A stretch of DNA of 64,000 nt. It comes from Cupriavidus pauculus (GTDB lineage: Bacteria > Pseudomonadota > Gammaproteobacteria > Burkholderiales > Burkholderiaceae). Shown here piece after piece: positions 8,996-20,100 of this stretch. The number at the start of each line of letters is the position of its first letter. The stretch's first letter is position 1. Both the position numbers and the translations under genes were made by a program. The stretch lies in assembly GCF_003854935.1 (NCBI RefSeq), contig NZ_CP033969.1, positions 2,480,001-2,544,000 of the forward strand, read 5' to 3'. The notes beneath the pieces are model-generated. The model was not told where the DNA came from and did no database searches. It was given only the letters and a program-made list of their open reading frames with translations.

Positions 8996-9720
8996 CACGA
9001 CTCCTCCGTCGACAGTCTCGCGTCCTTGGCGTGGCCCGGCCACGCCGCGTAGAAGCGGCTGTGCGACCGCTCCAGGTGCTCGCACATCGCGCTGCGGGCC
9101 TGGTCGGGGGCGCCCAGCGCGATGGCGTCGATCACGGCGCGGTGCTCGGCAATGGCGGCGGCCCAGCTCTCCGCGTTCTCGAAGTGGTTGCCGAACTGCG
9201 CGAACAGCGGGTTGTGGCGCTCGTCGAACAGCTCGGCCACCAGCCGCAGCAGCACGGCGTTCTCGGCCACCTCGGCAATGCGCAGGTGGAACATCCGGTC
9301 GCCGCGCACGGGAATGTTGCCGCCGCCGGCTTCTTCCTCCATCAGCGCGACCGATTCGGCCAGCGCGTCCAGCAGCGGCGGGGTGCAGTGGCGCGCGGCG
9401 CCGGCCGCCAGTTCGCCCTCGATGATCTGCCGGGCGCGAATCACGTCCAGCGGCGGGGCGGCCACCACGCCGGCCGGCCGGCCCGCGTCGGCGGCGCAGG
9501 CATAGATGCCCGATCCCATCCGCACCTCGACCAGTCCTTCCACTTCCAGCGCAATCAGCGCCTCGCGCACCGACGGGCGCGACACGCCAAGCTGCACCGC
9601 CAGATCGCGCTCGGGCGGCAGCCGCGAACCGACGGGAAACTCGCCCGACTCGATCAGCCGGCGCAACTGGTCGGCAATCTGGCGGTAAAGGCGACGCGGT
9701 TCGATCTGCTGAAGCGGCAT
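8995..9720 (-). CDS. GntR/FadR-type transcriptional regulator with FCD domain
   Basis: A 241-residue regulator. Residues about 10-75 form the winged helix (LYRQIADQL...[21 protein letters not shown]) and about 90-230 the all-helical FCD ligand domain, with the metal-site type residues in [20 protein letters not shown] and HLERSHSRF. Such proteins usually repress a neighbouring operon and release DNA when a pathway sugar acid binds. The ATG at 9718-9720 was preferred over TTG 9745-9747 because the longer form has no better ribosome site and lies next to the likely operator. It is the first gene of the catabolic operon and overlaps the dehydrogenase by one base, so it is probably autoregulated. 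Confidence 0.9.
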   Translation of the reverse strand: MPLQQIEPRRLYRQIADQLRRLIESGEFPVGSRLPPERDLAVQLGVSRPSVREALIALEVEGLVEVRMGSGIYACAADAGRPAGVVAAPPLDVIRARQIIEGELAAGAARHCTPPLLDALAESVALMEEEAGGGNIPVRGDRMFHLRIAEVAENAVLLRLVAELFDERHNPLFAQFGNHFENAESWAAAIAEHRAVIDAIALGAPDQARSAMCEHLERSHSRFYAAWPGHAKDARLSTEES

Positions 9721-9748
9721 GGGGATTCCCGGCAGAGCAGCGGACAAA

Positions 9749-9767
9749 TGGTCAAGCGGTCAGACCA
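9749..9767. promoter_or_regulatory. Putative FCD-regulator operator
   Basis: Just upstream of the regulator gene is the exact 9-bp palindrome GGTC-A-GACC (9758-9766), with a further TGGTC half-site at 9749-9753. FCD-type GntR proteins commonly bind TGGTNNNACCA-like sites. Its place 30-45 bp before the start codon fits repression of the whole operon. The rest of the 352-bp divergent gap (9721-10072) shows no gene. Confidence 0.6.
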
Positions 9768-10020
9768 ATTTCTAGGAGACTTCGGGCCCCCCTTCAAGGA
9801 AAAGTTGTGGCGCGCCGCAGCATGGCCGTCACTTCAATTTACGCAGGCCGTGCCGCCCAAAACTACCGGCCGGGCCATTCGGCGGCAGGATTGTCCATGC
9901 CGGCCGCTACCGGGCGGCGGTCGCTATGTCGTTGAAAACGTTGAGGAATTTTCGATGAAACGCGCGTGCGGCGGCTGCCGTGCTTATGCGGGCCCCGCAT
10001 TTGCTACTAAGCTTGGTTGG

Positions 10021-10043
10021 GACTGTCCGGTTCGCGGGCAGTC
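10021..10043 (+). other. Hairpin in the leader of the RcnB-like gene
   Basis: GACTGTCC pairs with GGGCAGTC (one G-U) around a 7-base loop, about 30 bp before the RcnB-like start codon. It has no T tract, so it is not an obvious terminator. Its role is unknown; it may simply shape the 5-prime leader. Confidence 0.4.
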
Positions 10044-10072
10044 TGACGTGTTCCATCTGTGAGGAGATCACG

Positions 10073-10654
10073 ATGAAAACGAAGACGTTAATACCCGCCG
10101 TCCTGGTCGCCGCCGGCATGCTCGCCGTGCCGTTCGCACAGGCCCAGCAACAGCAACAGGTGCCCGGTCAGACGCAACCCGCCGGTCCCCGGCCGATGCC
10201 CTCTCCCGGCCAGGCTGGCGCCATGCCGCCTACCGCCACGCCGATGCCACCCGCCACGGGCGGCCGCCAGCCGAGCGGGATGTCGCAGGGGCAAGGTATG
10301 TCACAGGGACAGGGCATGTCCCAAGGCCAGGGCATGCAGGGGCAGGGTCAGGGCATGCAGGGGCAGGGCCAGGGCATGTCCCAGCCAGGCAGCCGCCCGT
10401 CGGGCGCAATGTCGTCCAGCCCTTCCATGGGCTCGCAGCCGATGGGCGCCCAGTCGCCGTACGCGCCCAAGAAGTGGAGCAAGGGGGACAAGCTGCCCGC
10501 CGAATTCCGTGACCGCCAGTACGTGATCGATAAGTACAAGGACTACAACCTGCCGGCCCCGCGCAAGGGCCACCACTGGGTCGGCGTCGGCGCCGACTAC
10601 TACCAGGTATCGTCCAACGGGACGATCTACTCGGTGGGGCCGGGAGGAAGCTGA
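10073..10654 (+). CDS. RcnB-family exported protein with Gly/Gln/Met-rich repeat
   Basis: A 193-residue protein with a clear signal peptide (MKTKTLIPAVLVAAGMLAV, cleaved near AQAQQ, about residue 24). A low-complexity stretch follows, with about eight GQGM-type units (about residues 75-105), then a C-terminal RcnB-like domain of about 65 residues: WSKGDKLPAEFRDRQYVI and PAPRKGHHWVGVGADYYQV. RcnB in enteric bacteria is a periplasmic protein linked to nickel/cobalt homeostasis, but many relatives are simply small envelope proteins, and no metal gene is adjacent. ATG 10073 has a GAGGAG ribosome site. It stands alone, divergent from the catabolic operon and convergent with prmB. Confidence 0.8.
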   Translation: MKTKTLIPAVLVAAGMLAVPFAQAQQQQQVPGQTQPAGPRPMPSPGQAGAMPPTATPMPPATGGRQPSGMSQGQGMSQGQGMSQGQGMQGQGQGMQGQGQGMSQPGSRPSGAMSSSPSMGSQPMGAQSPYAPKKWSKGDKLPAEFRDRQYVIDKYKDYNLPAPRKGHHWVGVGADYYQVSSNGTIYSVGPGGS

Positions 10655-10676
10655 TCCCCCGGTGGATGGGCAAGAC

Positions 10677-10708
10677 AAAACGCGCCGGAGATCCGGCGCG
10701 TTTTTTAC
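10677..10708. terminator. Bidirectional terminator between the RcnB-like gene and prmB
   Basis: A perfect hairpin AACGCGCCGG-AGAT-CCGGCGCGTT is flanked by an A run on one side and TTTTTT on the other. It sits between convergent genes and can end both transcripts. Confidence 0.9.
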
Positions 10709-10711
10709 TGG

Positions 10712-11605
10712 TCAGTCCGGCAGTGCATCATAAGTCACCAGGAACACCTGGTCGTCGCCGGCGCTGACCGACAGCCAGACGATGTCCAGGTCCGGGAACG
10801 CCGCTTCCACGTTGGCGCGTTCGTTGCCGATTTCGACGACCAGCACGCCGCCCTGGTTCAGGCGCTTGCGGGCGCCCGCGACGATCCGGCGCACGATGTC
10901 CATGCCATCGTCGCCGCCGGCCAGCGCCAGGCGCGGCTCGGCCAGGTACTCGGCCGGCAGTTCGCGCATCGACTGTTCGTTGACGTAGGGCGGGTTGGTC
11001 AGGATCACGTCGTAGGTGGCCCCCGACGGCAGCGGCGCGTAGAGGTCGCCCTCGTACAGCGCGATGCGGTCTTCCATCTTGTAGTCGGCCACGTTGCGGC
11101 GGGCCACGGCCAGCGCGTCGGGCGAGATGTCCACCGCGTCGATGCGGGCGGCGGGCCAGACGTGGGCCGCGATGATCGGCAGGCAGCCCGAGCCGGTGCA
11201 GAGCTCCAGCACCGGGCCGATCTGCGCCGTATCGCCCAGCCACGGCTCCAGGCCGTCCTGCAGCAGTTCGCCGATGAAGCTGCGCGGCACGATCACGCGC
11301 GAATCCACGTAGAAGCGCAGGCCGTGCATGAACGCCTCGTGCGTGATGTACGCGGCGGGCACGCGCTCGGTCACGCGGCGGTCGATGACCTTGAGCACCG
11401 CGTCCACTTCCTCGGGCAGCAGGCGGGCGTCCAGGAACGGCTCCAGCGTGTCCAGCGGCAGGTTCAACGTGTGCAGCACCAGGTAGGCGGCTTCGTCGTA
11501 GGCGTTGGCGCTGCCGTGCCCGAACGACAGCCGGGCGGCCGTGAAGCGGGAGACGGCCAGGCGCAGCAGGTCGCGGACGGTCTGGAGAGGGGAGGTATTG
11601 GCCAT
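10712..11605 (-). CDS. prmB: Ribosomal protein L3 N5-glutamine methyltransferase
   Basis: A 297-residue SAM-dependent methyltransferase. The SAM-binding motif is LELCTGSGCLPI (about residue 134) and the glutamine-binding NPPY motif is near residue 200. The N-terminal helical domain (LQTVRDLLRLAVSRF...) and the CTGSGC form separate PrmB from the release-factor enzyme PrmC. It methylates a glutamine of L3 during ribosome assembly. It is the last gene of the minus-strand dap cluster, 16 bp after dapE, and ends at a bidirectional terminator. Confidence 0.95.
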   Translation of the reverse strand: MANTSPLQTVRDLLRLAVSRFTAARLSFGHGSANAYDEAAYLVLHTLNLPLDTLEPFLDARLLPEEVDAVLKVIDRRVTERVPAAYITHEAFMHGLRFYVDSRVIVPRSFIGELLQDGLEPWLGDTAQIGPVLELCTGSGCLPIIAAHVWPAARIDAVDISPDALAVARRNVADYKMEDRIALYEGDLYAPLPSGATYDVILTNPPYVNEQSMRELPAEYLAEPRLALAGGDDGMDIVRRIVAGARKRLNQGGVLVVEIGNERANVEAAFPDLDIVWLSVSAGDDQVFLVTYDALPD

Positions 11606-11621
11606 GTGCGGACCCCGGAAA

Positions 11622-13143
<1,522 letters not shown>

Positions 13144-13197
13144 GGTGCCGGGTGCGGAGTGGGGTAGCGGGAAAAGCCGCGGGATGGGCTGGCGCGG

Positions 13198-13581
13198 TCA
13201 GCGGAACAGCAGGTTGATCGCGATGACCAGCCCGCCCAGGCCGAATGCCACGCCGGCCATGGCCACGGCGGTCATCAGGCGCAGCCGGCGGTCCAGCCGG
13301 CCAGCCTCCTTGCGCAGCGCCTCGATCGTGATGGCGTGCTGCTCGGCCAGCATCTTGACCGCCTCGGCCTGCTGCACGGCCGCGGCCTCCAGTTCCGCGA
13401 TGCGCGCGGCCGGGTCGCGCGGCTCGGCGCTGTCGGCGGGCGCGGCATCGTCCTTGCGCTTGCCTTTCTTGAGCTTCTCGATGGTCTTGTTGGCCTGTTC
13501 GAGGATGGTGGGCAGCAGGGAGAGCACGGTACTGACGGTAGCGGGGTCGAGGGCCATGAGTCGCTTGCGGAGGGATGGCAT
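13198..13581 (-). CDS. Small coiled-coil membrane-anchored protein of unknown function
   Basis: A 127-residue protein that I do not recognise. A predicted amphipathic start (LDPATVSTVLSLLPTILEQANKTIEKL) is followed by a charged linker, a coiled coil (about residues 60-100, rich in Ala, Glu and Gln) and one C-terminal membrane helix (AMAGVAFGLGGLVIAINLLF). The topology suggests a tail-anchored or inner-membrane protein with a cytoplasmic coil. It lies between dapD and the YffB-like gene on the same strand, with short gaps. The start could be ATG 13579-13581 or ATG 13555-13557 (MALDPATV); neither has a strong ribosome site. Confidence 0.65.
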   Translation of the reverse strand: MPSLRKRLMALDPATVSTVLSLLPTILEQANKTIEKLKKGKRKDDAAPADSAEPRDPAARIAELEAAAVQQAEAVKMLAEQHAITIEALRKEAGRLDRRLRLMTAVAMAGVAFGLGGLVIAINLLFR

Positions 13582-13630
13582 CGGCGGGGTGTCCGGCCGC
13601 CGGGGCGGGCCCGGCGGCAGGCGCGACGGA

Positions 13631-14455
13631 TCAGTCGCGCAGCAGGTCGTTCAGGCTGGTCTTGGCGCGGGTCTGCGCGTCCACCTTCTTGACGATCACG
13701 GCGCAGTACAGGCTGTACTTGCCGTCCTTCGACGGCAGGTTGCCGGCCACCACGACCGACCCGGCCGGCACGCGGCCGTAGTGGATCTCGCCGGTCTCGC
13801 GGTCGTAGATCTTGGTCGACTGGCCCAGGTACACGCCCATCGAGATGACCGAGTTCTCTTCCACGATCACGCCTTCCACCACTTCCGAACGGGCACCGAT
13901 GAAGCAGTTGTCCTCGATGATGACCGGGTTGGCCTGCAGCGGCTCCAGCACGCCGCCGATGCCCACGCCGCCCGACAGGTGAACGTTCTTGCCGATCTGC
14001 GCGCACGAGCCCACGGTGGCCCAGGTGTCGACCATCGTGCCTTCGTCCACGTAGGCGCCGATGTTCGTGTACGACGGCATCAGCACGGCGTTCTTGGCAA
14101 TGTACGAGCCACGGCGGGCCACGGCCGGCGGCACCACGCGGAAGCCGGCGCGGGCAAAGTCTTCCTGGCTCCAGTTGGCGAACTTGGTGGGCACCTTGTC
14201 GTAGAACTGGGCAAAGCCGCCGGCGCTCATCGGCGCGTTGTCTTCCAGGCGGAACGACAGCAGCACGGCCTTCTTGACCCACTGGTTGACGATCCATTCC
14301 TTGCCTTGCTTCTCGGCCACGCGCAGCGAGCCGTTGTCGAGCTGCGAAATCACGTTGGCCACGGCTTCGCGGATATCGTTCGGCGCGGACTTCGGGCTCA
14401 GGCTGGTGCGGTCTTCCCAGGCCTGGTCGATCAGGGCTTGCAGAGCTTGCGTCAT
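13631..14455 (-). CDS. dapD: Tetrahydrodipicolinate N-succinyltransferase
   Basis: A 274-residue left-handed beta-helix acyltransferase. Hexapeptide-rich stretches such as [36 protein letters not shown] and the ending [10 protein letters not shown] are typical. It transfers succinyl from CoA to tetrahydrodipicolinate, the step that commits the pathway to the succinylase branch. The length equals that of E. coli DapD (274). It is downstream of dapC and upstream of the coiled-coil gene. Confidence 0.97.
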   Translation of the reverse strand: MTQALQALIDQAWEDRTSLSPKSAPNDIREAVANVISQLDNGSLRVAEKQGKEWIVNQWVKKAVLLSFRLEDNAPMSAGGFAQFYDKVPTKFANWSQEDFARAGFRVVPPAVARRGSYIAKNAVLMPSYTNIGAYVDEGTMVDTWATVGSCAQIGKNVHLSGGVGIGGVLEPLQANPVIIEDNCFIGARSEVVEGVIVEENSVISMGVYLGQSTKIYDRETGEIHYGRVPAGSVVVAGNLPSKDGKYSLYCAVIVKKVDAQTRAKTSLNDLLRD

Positions 14456-14561
14456 GATGGTGTTCTCGGTAGTGATTGTGTTCAGGGGAAGGCGCCGGAA
14501 GCTTTGCGCCCCGGCGCCAGGGCATTCGATCGGTGAAGCAGGAAAAAGCGTGCGCGGCGCG

Positions 14562-15761
14562 TCAGCCCAGCGACTTGCAGAATTCGACGATCCGGCGCGC
14601 GCCCTCCAGGCATTCGTCGGGCGTGGCCACCAGGGCCATGCGCACGCGGTTGCGGCCGGGGTTCACGCCGTGGGCATCGCGCGCCAGGTAGCTGCCGGGC
14701 AACACGGCCACGTTCTGTTCGGCCAGCAGGCGCACCGCGAATTCGGTATCGGTCAGGCCCGTGCGCGAGACATCGGCCCAGAGGTAGAACGCCGCGTCGG
14801 GCAGGGCCACGTCCAGCACCTCGGCCAGCAGCGGCGTGACCTCGGCGAACTTGCGCACGTAGGCGGCGCGGTTGTCGCGCACGTGCGACTCGTCACGCCA
14901 CGCGGCCACGCTGGCGGCCTGCACGGCCGGGTTCAGCGCCGCGCCGTGGTAGGTGCGGTACAGCAGGAACTTGCGCAGGATGGCCGCGTCGCCGGCCACG
15001 AAGCCCGAGCGCAGGCCCGGCACGTTGGACCGCTTGGACAGGCTGGAGAACATCACCAGCCGCTCGAAGCCCCGGCCCAGCCTGTGGGCGGCTTCCAGCG
15101 CGCCCAGCGGCGGCGTGGCCTCGTCGAAATAGATCTCGGAATAGCACTCGTCCGACGCGATCACGAAGCCGTAGCGGTCGGACAGATCGAACAACTGCTT
15201 CCAGTCGTCCAGCGACAGCACGGCGCCCGTGGGGTTGCCCGGCGAGCAGACGTAGAGCAGCTGCACGCGGGGCCAGACGTCGGCGCCGATCTGGTCGAAC
15301 GCGGGCGCGAAGTTGCGGGCCGGATCGCTGTTGGCGAAGACCGGCCGGGCGCCGGCCAGCAGGGCGGCGCCTTCGTAGATCTGGTAGAACGGGTTCGGGC
15401 ACAGCACCAGCGGGTCGGGCTGGCTGGCGTCGATGACGGTCTGCGCGAACGCGAACAGCGCCTCGCGGGATCCGCTGACCGGCAGCACCTCGGTGGCGGC
15501 ATCAACCTTCGGCAGCCCGTAGCGGCGTTCCAGCCAGCCGGCGATGGTCTCGCGCAGTTCGCTGGTGCCGGCGGTGGCCGGGTAGACGGCCAGCCCGGAC
15601 AGCGACGCGGTCATCGCGTCCTTGATGAACTGCGGCGTGGGATGCTTGGGTTCGCCGATGCCGAAGCTGATGGCCGGCTTGTCGGCCGGTTTCACATCGG
15701 CCACCAGCCCGCGCAGTTTCTCGAAAGGATAGGTCTGGAGCAGGTCGAGGCGCGGATTCAC
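14562..15761 (-). CDS. dapC: Succinyldiaminopimelate transaminase
   Basis: A 399-residue fold-type I PLP aminotransferase. [35 protein letters not shown] and the Lys in [15 protein letters not shown] (about residue 241) match DapC-type enzymes, and the link to dapD and dapE supports the pathway role. It begins with GTG 15759-15761 ([13 protein letters not shown]), since no ATG fits the conserved N-terminus. It is the first gene of the minus-strand dap group, with a 106-bp gap before dapD. Confidence 0.92.
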   Translation of the reverse strand: MNPRLDLLQTYPFEKLRGLVADVKPADKPAISFGIGEPKHPTPQFIKDAMTASLSGLAVYPATAGTSELRETIAGWLERRYGLPKVDAATEVLPVSGSREALFAFAQTVIDASQPDPLVLCPNPFYQIYEGAALLAGARPVFANSDPARNFAPAFDQIGADVWPRVQLLYVCSPGNPTGAVLSLDDWKQLFDLSDRYGFVIASDECYSEIYFDEATPPLGALEAAHRLGRGFERLVMFSSLSKRSNVPGLRSGFVAGDAAILRKFLLYRTYHGAALNPAVQAASVAAWRDESHVRDNRAAYVRKFAEVTPLLAEVLDVALPDAAFYLWADVSRTGLTDTEFAVRLLAEQNVAVLPGSYLARDAHGVNPGRNRVRMALVATPDECLEGARRIVEFCKSLG

Positions 15762-15872
15762 GGTGGCAGGCGGGGCGGCGGTTGAAACGCAGCATTATAA
15801 AGGAATGCCGCGCGCCGCCACAGGCGCCGTGCCGGCCGTGCGGCGCCGGCGCCGCGGGCCTGTGGCGCGGCC

Positions 15873-16712
15873 TCAGTACAGCATCACGCGCGACACCATG
15901 GCGACGATCGGCCGCCTGACCAGGCTCTCCAGCCGCGCGTGCAGGTGCAGCGGCCGCAACAGCATCTTGACCGTCATCTCGATCGGCAGATGGCGCCGCA
16001 CCACGGCGCTGCAGCGCGAGTTCAGCGCCCGGACTTCGCGCTCGGGCACGTCCTCGCGGCCCTGTTCCACACGCAGCACGTTGCGCAGCGCGATCTCGGT
16101 ATCCTCGTTCTTGATTTCGAGCAGCCGGCGCGCCAGCGCCGACAGCACCTTGCCGCGCCCAAGCCGCTCGCGGTCGCTCAACTCGTTGAAATAGCGGAAG
16201 AAATGCTTGTAGTGACGCACCTCGTCGCTGGCGATGCGCCGGGAGAGGTCGCGCAGCACCGGCTCGTCGCTGGCCTGCTCCAGCGCCCGGTAGTAGGACG
16301 CCGTGCCGGTCTCCACCACGCAGCGGGCCGCCATTTCCAGCGCCAGGGTCGGCTCGAAGTTGTCGATCGAACAGGTGGCGCTGTACTCCTCGAAGAACCG
16401 GCGGTAGCCCAGTTCCCAGTCGAACTCGGGCCAGACGTGCTCGACGTAGCGGCGCAGGGCCAGGCCGTGCTGCAGTTCCTCGGCCTCCCAGTGGCGCGAC
16501 AGCCATTCGGCGGCCTCGGGCACGGCGGCGTAGTAGCTGGCCAGGTTGCCGGCGTAGGTGTCGGACCCGCTCTCGACGAACGAGGCCCCGACGAGCAGGT
16601 AGAACAGGGTGCGGTTGTCGCGGACGCGTGCGACGTCGATGGCAGCGTAGTCGATGTCGGCAATCGACCAGGGCAGGTCGGCCGGCGCCTCGGCCGGCGG
16701 TGTTGCAGTCAT
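15873..16712 (-). CDS. Ferritin-like diiron domain protein
   Basis: A 279-residue helical protein with the spacing of a four-helix diiron site: Glu47 (FVESGSDTY), Glu79 with His82 (EEELQH-like AEELQHG), Glu134 ([10 protein letters not shown]) and Glu164 with His167 ([11 protein letters not shown]). The rest is helical and ends in a basic, hydrophobic tail. The specific family function is not known to me; oxidase/oxygenase or iron-handling roles are possible. ATG 16710-16712 has a strong GGAGGA ribosome site; the open frame to 16889 extends into noncoding sequence. It is transcribed away from smc. Confidence 0.75.
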   Translation of the reverse strand: MTATPPAEAPADLPWSIADIDYAAIDVARVRDNRTLFYLLVGASFVESGSDTYAGNLASYYAAVPEAAEWLSRHWEAEELQHGLALRRYVEHVWPEFDWELGYRRFFEEYSATCSIDNFEPTLALEMAARCVVETGTASYYRALEQASDEPVLRDLSRRIASDEVRHYKHFFRYFNELSDRERLGRGKVLSALARRLLEIKNEDTEIALRNVLRVEQGREDVPEREVRALNSRCSAVVRRHLPIEMTVKMLLRPLHLHARLESLVRRPIVAMVSRVMLY

Positions 16713-16972
16713 GCTCGATCCTCCTGCGGCGGTGCGGCGGGGACAGCGCTTGCCAGAGGGGTCTCCGGCGTCACGCCAACCATTGCAAAGACTAGCACTA
16801 ACCCTGATTAGTTTCAGTCCGGCCCGGCGGTGTGACGTTTTCATGAAACAACGAGCCGGTGTGGAAAACGCTTGCAGAATCGCGCGCAACCCTTGGAAAG
16901 TTATGGCTTTTCGGCGCGGGCGGAACGTCGCCGCGCGCCGGCTGCCACGGGCGATAAAGCGGCCGACCCATG

Positions 16973-17001
16973 GATTGGCGATGGTATGATTAGCGCCAAT
17001 C
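16973..17001. promoter_or_regulatory. Inverted repeat around a possible -10 box upstream of smc
   Basis: The arms GATTGGCG (16973-16980) and CGCCAATC (16994-17001) are perfect 8-bp inverted repeats that flank TATGAT (16985-16990), a good -10 box for plus-strand transcription. No strong -35 is visible. The remaining gap 16713-17107 holds no gene. The site could be an operator over the smc promoter or a small hairpin. Confidence 0.45.
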
Positions 17002-17107
17002 TATCGGGCCTCGGGGGCAGTTTGCGGCGCGGGCGTCACGCCATGCCGTGTTCTCCGGCATGGGCCCGGCATTTCCCAATTCGTATCGCCCAAACCACAC
17101 GACAACC

Positions 17108-20100
17108 GTGCGACTGTCCTCGATCAAGCTGGCGGGCTTCAAGTCCTTCGTCGATCCCACCAATTTTCAAGTGCCGGGCCAACTGGTCGGCATCGTAGGT
17201 CCCAACGGCTGCGGCAAGTCCAACATCATCGACGCGGTGCGCTGGGTGCTGGGTGAGTCACGTGCGTCGGAGCTGCGCGGCGAATCCATGCAGGACGTGA
17301 TCTTCAACGGCTCCACGGCGCGCAAGCAGGCCGGCCGGGCCAGCGTGGAACTGGTCTTCGACAACGCCGAGGGCCGCGCCGCCGGGCAATGGAGCCAGTA
17401 CGCCGAAGTGGCGGTCAAGCGCGTGCTGACGCGCGATGGCACCTCGTCCTACTACATCAACAACCAGCCGGTGCGCCGCAAGGACATCCAGGACATCTTC
17501 CTGGGCACCGGCCTGGGCCCGCGCGCCTACGCGATCATCGGGCAGGGCATGATCTCGCGGATCATCGAGGCCAAGCCCGACGACATGCGGATCTTTCTGG
17601 AAGAAGCGGCCGGCGTGTCGAAGTACAAGGAACGCCGCCGCGAGACCGAGAACCGGCTGTCGGACACCCGCGAGAACCTGACCCGCGTGGAAGACATCCT
17701 GCGCGAACTGGGCAACAACCTGGAAAAGCTGGAAGGCCAGGCCGAGGTGGCGCAGCGCTTCCGCCAGTTGCAGTCCGAAGGCGAGGAAAAGCAGCACCTG
17801 CTGTGGCTGCTGCGCAAGCGCGAGGCGCAGGCCGAGCAGGAGCGGCACGCCCGGGCCATCGAGCAGGCGCAGATCGACCTGGAAGCCCAGACCGCCCAGT
17901 TGCGCCACGTCGAGGCCGAGCTGGAGACGATGCGCGCGGCCCACTACGCGGCGTCGGACGGCATGCACGCCGCCCAGGGCGCGCTCTACGAAGCCAATGC
18001 CGAAGTCAGCAAGCTCGAAGCCGAGATCCGCTACGTGGTGGAATCGCGCAACCGGCTGCAGGCGCAGATCGCCGCCCTGACCGCCCAGCGCGAGCAGTGG
18101 CAGGGCAAGGCCGACCAGGCCAACGACGACATCGCGCAGGCCGAGGAAGACCTGGCGCTGGCCGAGGCCCGCACGCTCGAAGCCCAGGACACCGTGGCCC
18201 AGAAGAGCGAGGAACTGCCGACGCTGGAAGCGCAATGGCGTGATGCCCAGCAGAAGCTCAACGACCAACGCAGCGGCATCATGCAGGCCGAGCAGGCGCT
18301 GAAGCTCGAAGCGGCGCACCAGCGCAACGCCAACCAGATGCTGCAGCAGCTTGAGCAGCGCAAGGAACGCCTGAAGGGCGAGGAACAGGGGCTGGACCGG
18401 CCCGACGAGGTGCGTCTGGAAGAACTCCGGATGGACCTGGCCGAGCAGGAAGCCATGCAGGAGGAAGCGCAGGCCGCGCTGACCGAGGCCGAGGAAGCGC
18501 TGCCGCGCCTGGATGCCGAGCGCCGCGCCGCGCAGGAGCGCGTGACCAGCGAGGCCGCGGCCATCGCCTCGCTCGACGCCCGCCTGGCGGCCCTGCGCCA
18601 GTTGCAGGAAAGCGTGCAGGCCGACGGCAAGGTCCAGCCGTGGCTGGAGCGCCACGGGCTGGCCGAGCTGCCGCGCTTGTGGAAGAAGGTCCATATCGAG
18701 CCGGGCTGGGAAAACGCGCTGGAATCGGTGCTGCGCGAGAAGCTCGCGGCGCTGGAAGTGTCCGACCTGGACGGGATCAAGGGCTTCCTGTCCGATGCCC
18801 CGCCCGCCAAGCTGGCGTTCTACACGCCGCCGGCCGCCGCGCGGCCCGTCGAGGCCCCGGCCGGGCTGCGGCCGCTGATGTCGCTGGTGCAGATCACCGA
18901 GCCGGGCATCCGCGCCGTGATGCAGGAATGGCTGGCCGATGTCTACACGGCCACCGACCTGCCGCAGGCGCTGGCCGCCCGCCACACGCTGCCCGAAGGC
19001 GCCCAGTTCGTGGTGGCCGACGGCCATCAGGTGGGCCGCAACGGCATCCAGATCTACGCCGCCGATTCCGAGCAGGCCGGCATGCTGGCCCGCGAGCAGG
19101 AAATCGAGAACCTGCAGAAGCAGTCGCGCGCGCAACTGCTGCTGGCCGACGAGGCCAAGTCGCAGGCCGTGCGCGCCGAGACGGCCTACACGCACGCCAG
19201 CACCACGCTGATCGAGGCCCGCGCCCGCGCCGAGCAGGCCACGCGCCGCGTGCACGCGCTGCAGATGGACGTGCTCAAGCTGTCGCAGGCCATGGAGCGC
19301 TTCTCGGCCCGCAGCAACCAGATCCGCGAGGAACTGGCCGAGATCGACGCCCAGATCGACGAACAGCGCGCGATCCGCGCCGAATCCGAGGCGAGCTTCG
19401 AACAGCACGATACGCAGCTAGCCGAGCTGCAGGCGTCGCACGAGGACCAGCAGATGGCCTTCGACGCGCTGGATACCCGGCTCACGAACGCGCGCCAGCA
19501 GTTGCGCGACCTCGAACGCGCCGCCCAGGAGGCCGTGTTCGCCGAGCGCAACCTGTCCGGCCGCATCGACGAGCTGCGCCGCAACATCCAGATGGCCGCC
19601 GACCAGAGCGAGCGCGTGGCCGAATCGCTGGAAAACGCCCGCGCCGAGCTGGAAACGATCAACGAGCAGACCGCCAACACCGGCCTGCAGGAAGCGCTGG
19701 AAGTGCGCGCCGAGAAGGAACAGAAGCTGGCCGCCGCGCGCATCGAGTTGGACGCGCTGTCGGCCCAGCTACGCCAGTTCGACGAACAGCGGCTGGCCGC
19801 CGAGCGCAGCCTGCAGCCGCTGCGCGAGCGCATCACCGAATACCAGCTCAAGGAGCAGGCCGCGCGCCTGAACCAGGAGCAGTTCACCGAGCAACTGGCC
19901 ACGGCCGAGGTGGACGAGGCCGCGCTGGCCCAGAAGCTGACCGGCGACCTGAAGCCGTCGTACCTGCAGGGCGAGGTGACGCGCCTGAACAACGCGATCA
20001 ACGCGCTGGGCCCCGTCAACATGGCGGCGCTGGACGAACTGGCCGCCGCGCGCGAGCGCAAGACGTTCCTCGATGCCCAGTCGGCCGACCTGACCGACGC

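Noticed and set aside
17258-19408. 716-residue open frame opposite smc
   Set aside because: smc on the plus strand has all its catalytic motifs, while the minus-strand frame is a leucine-rich shadow of the coiled coil.
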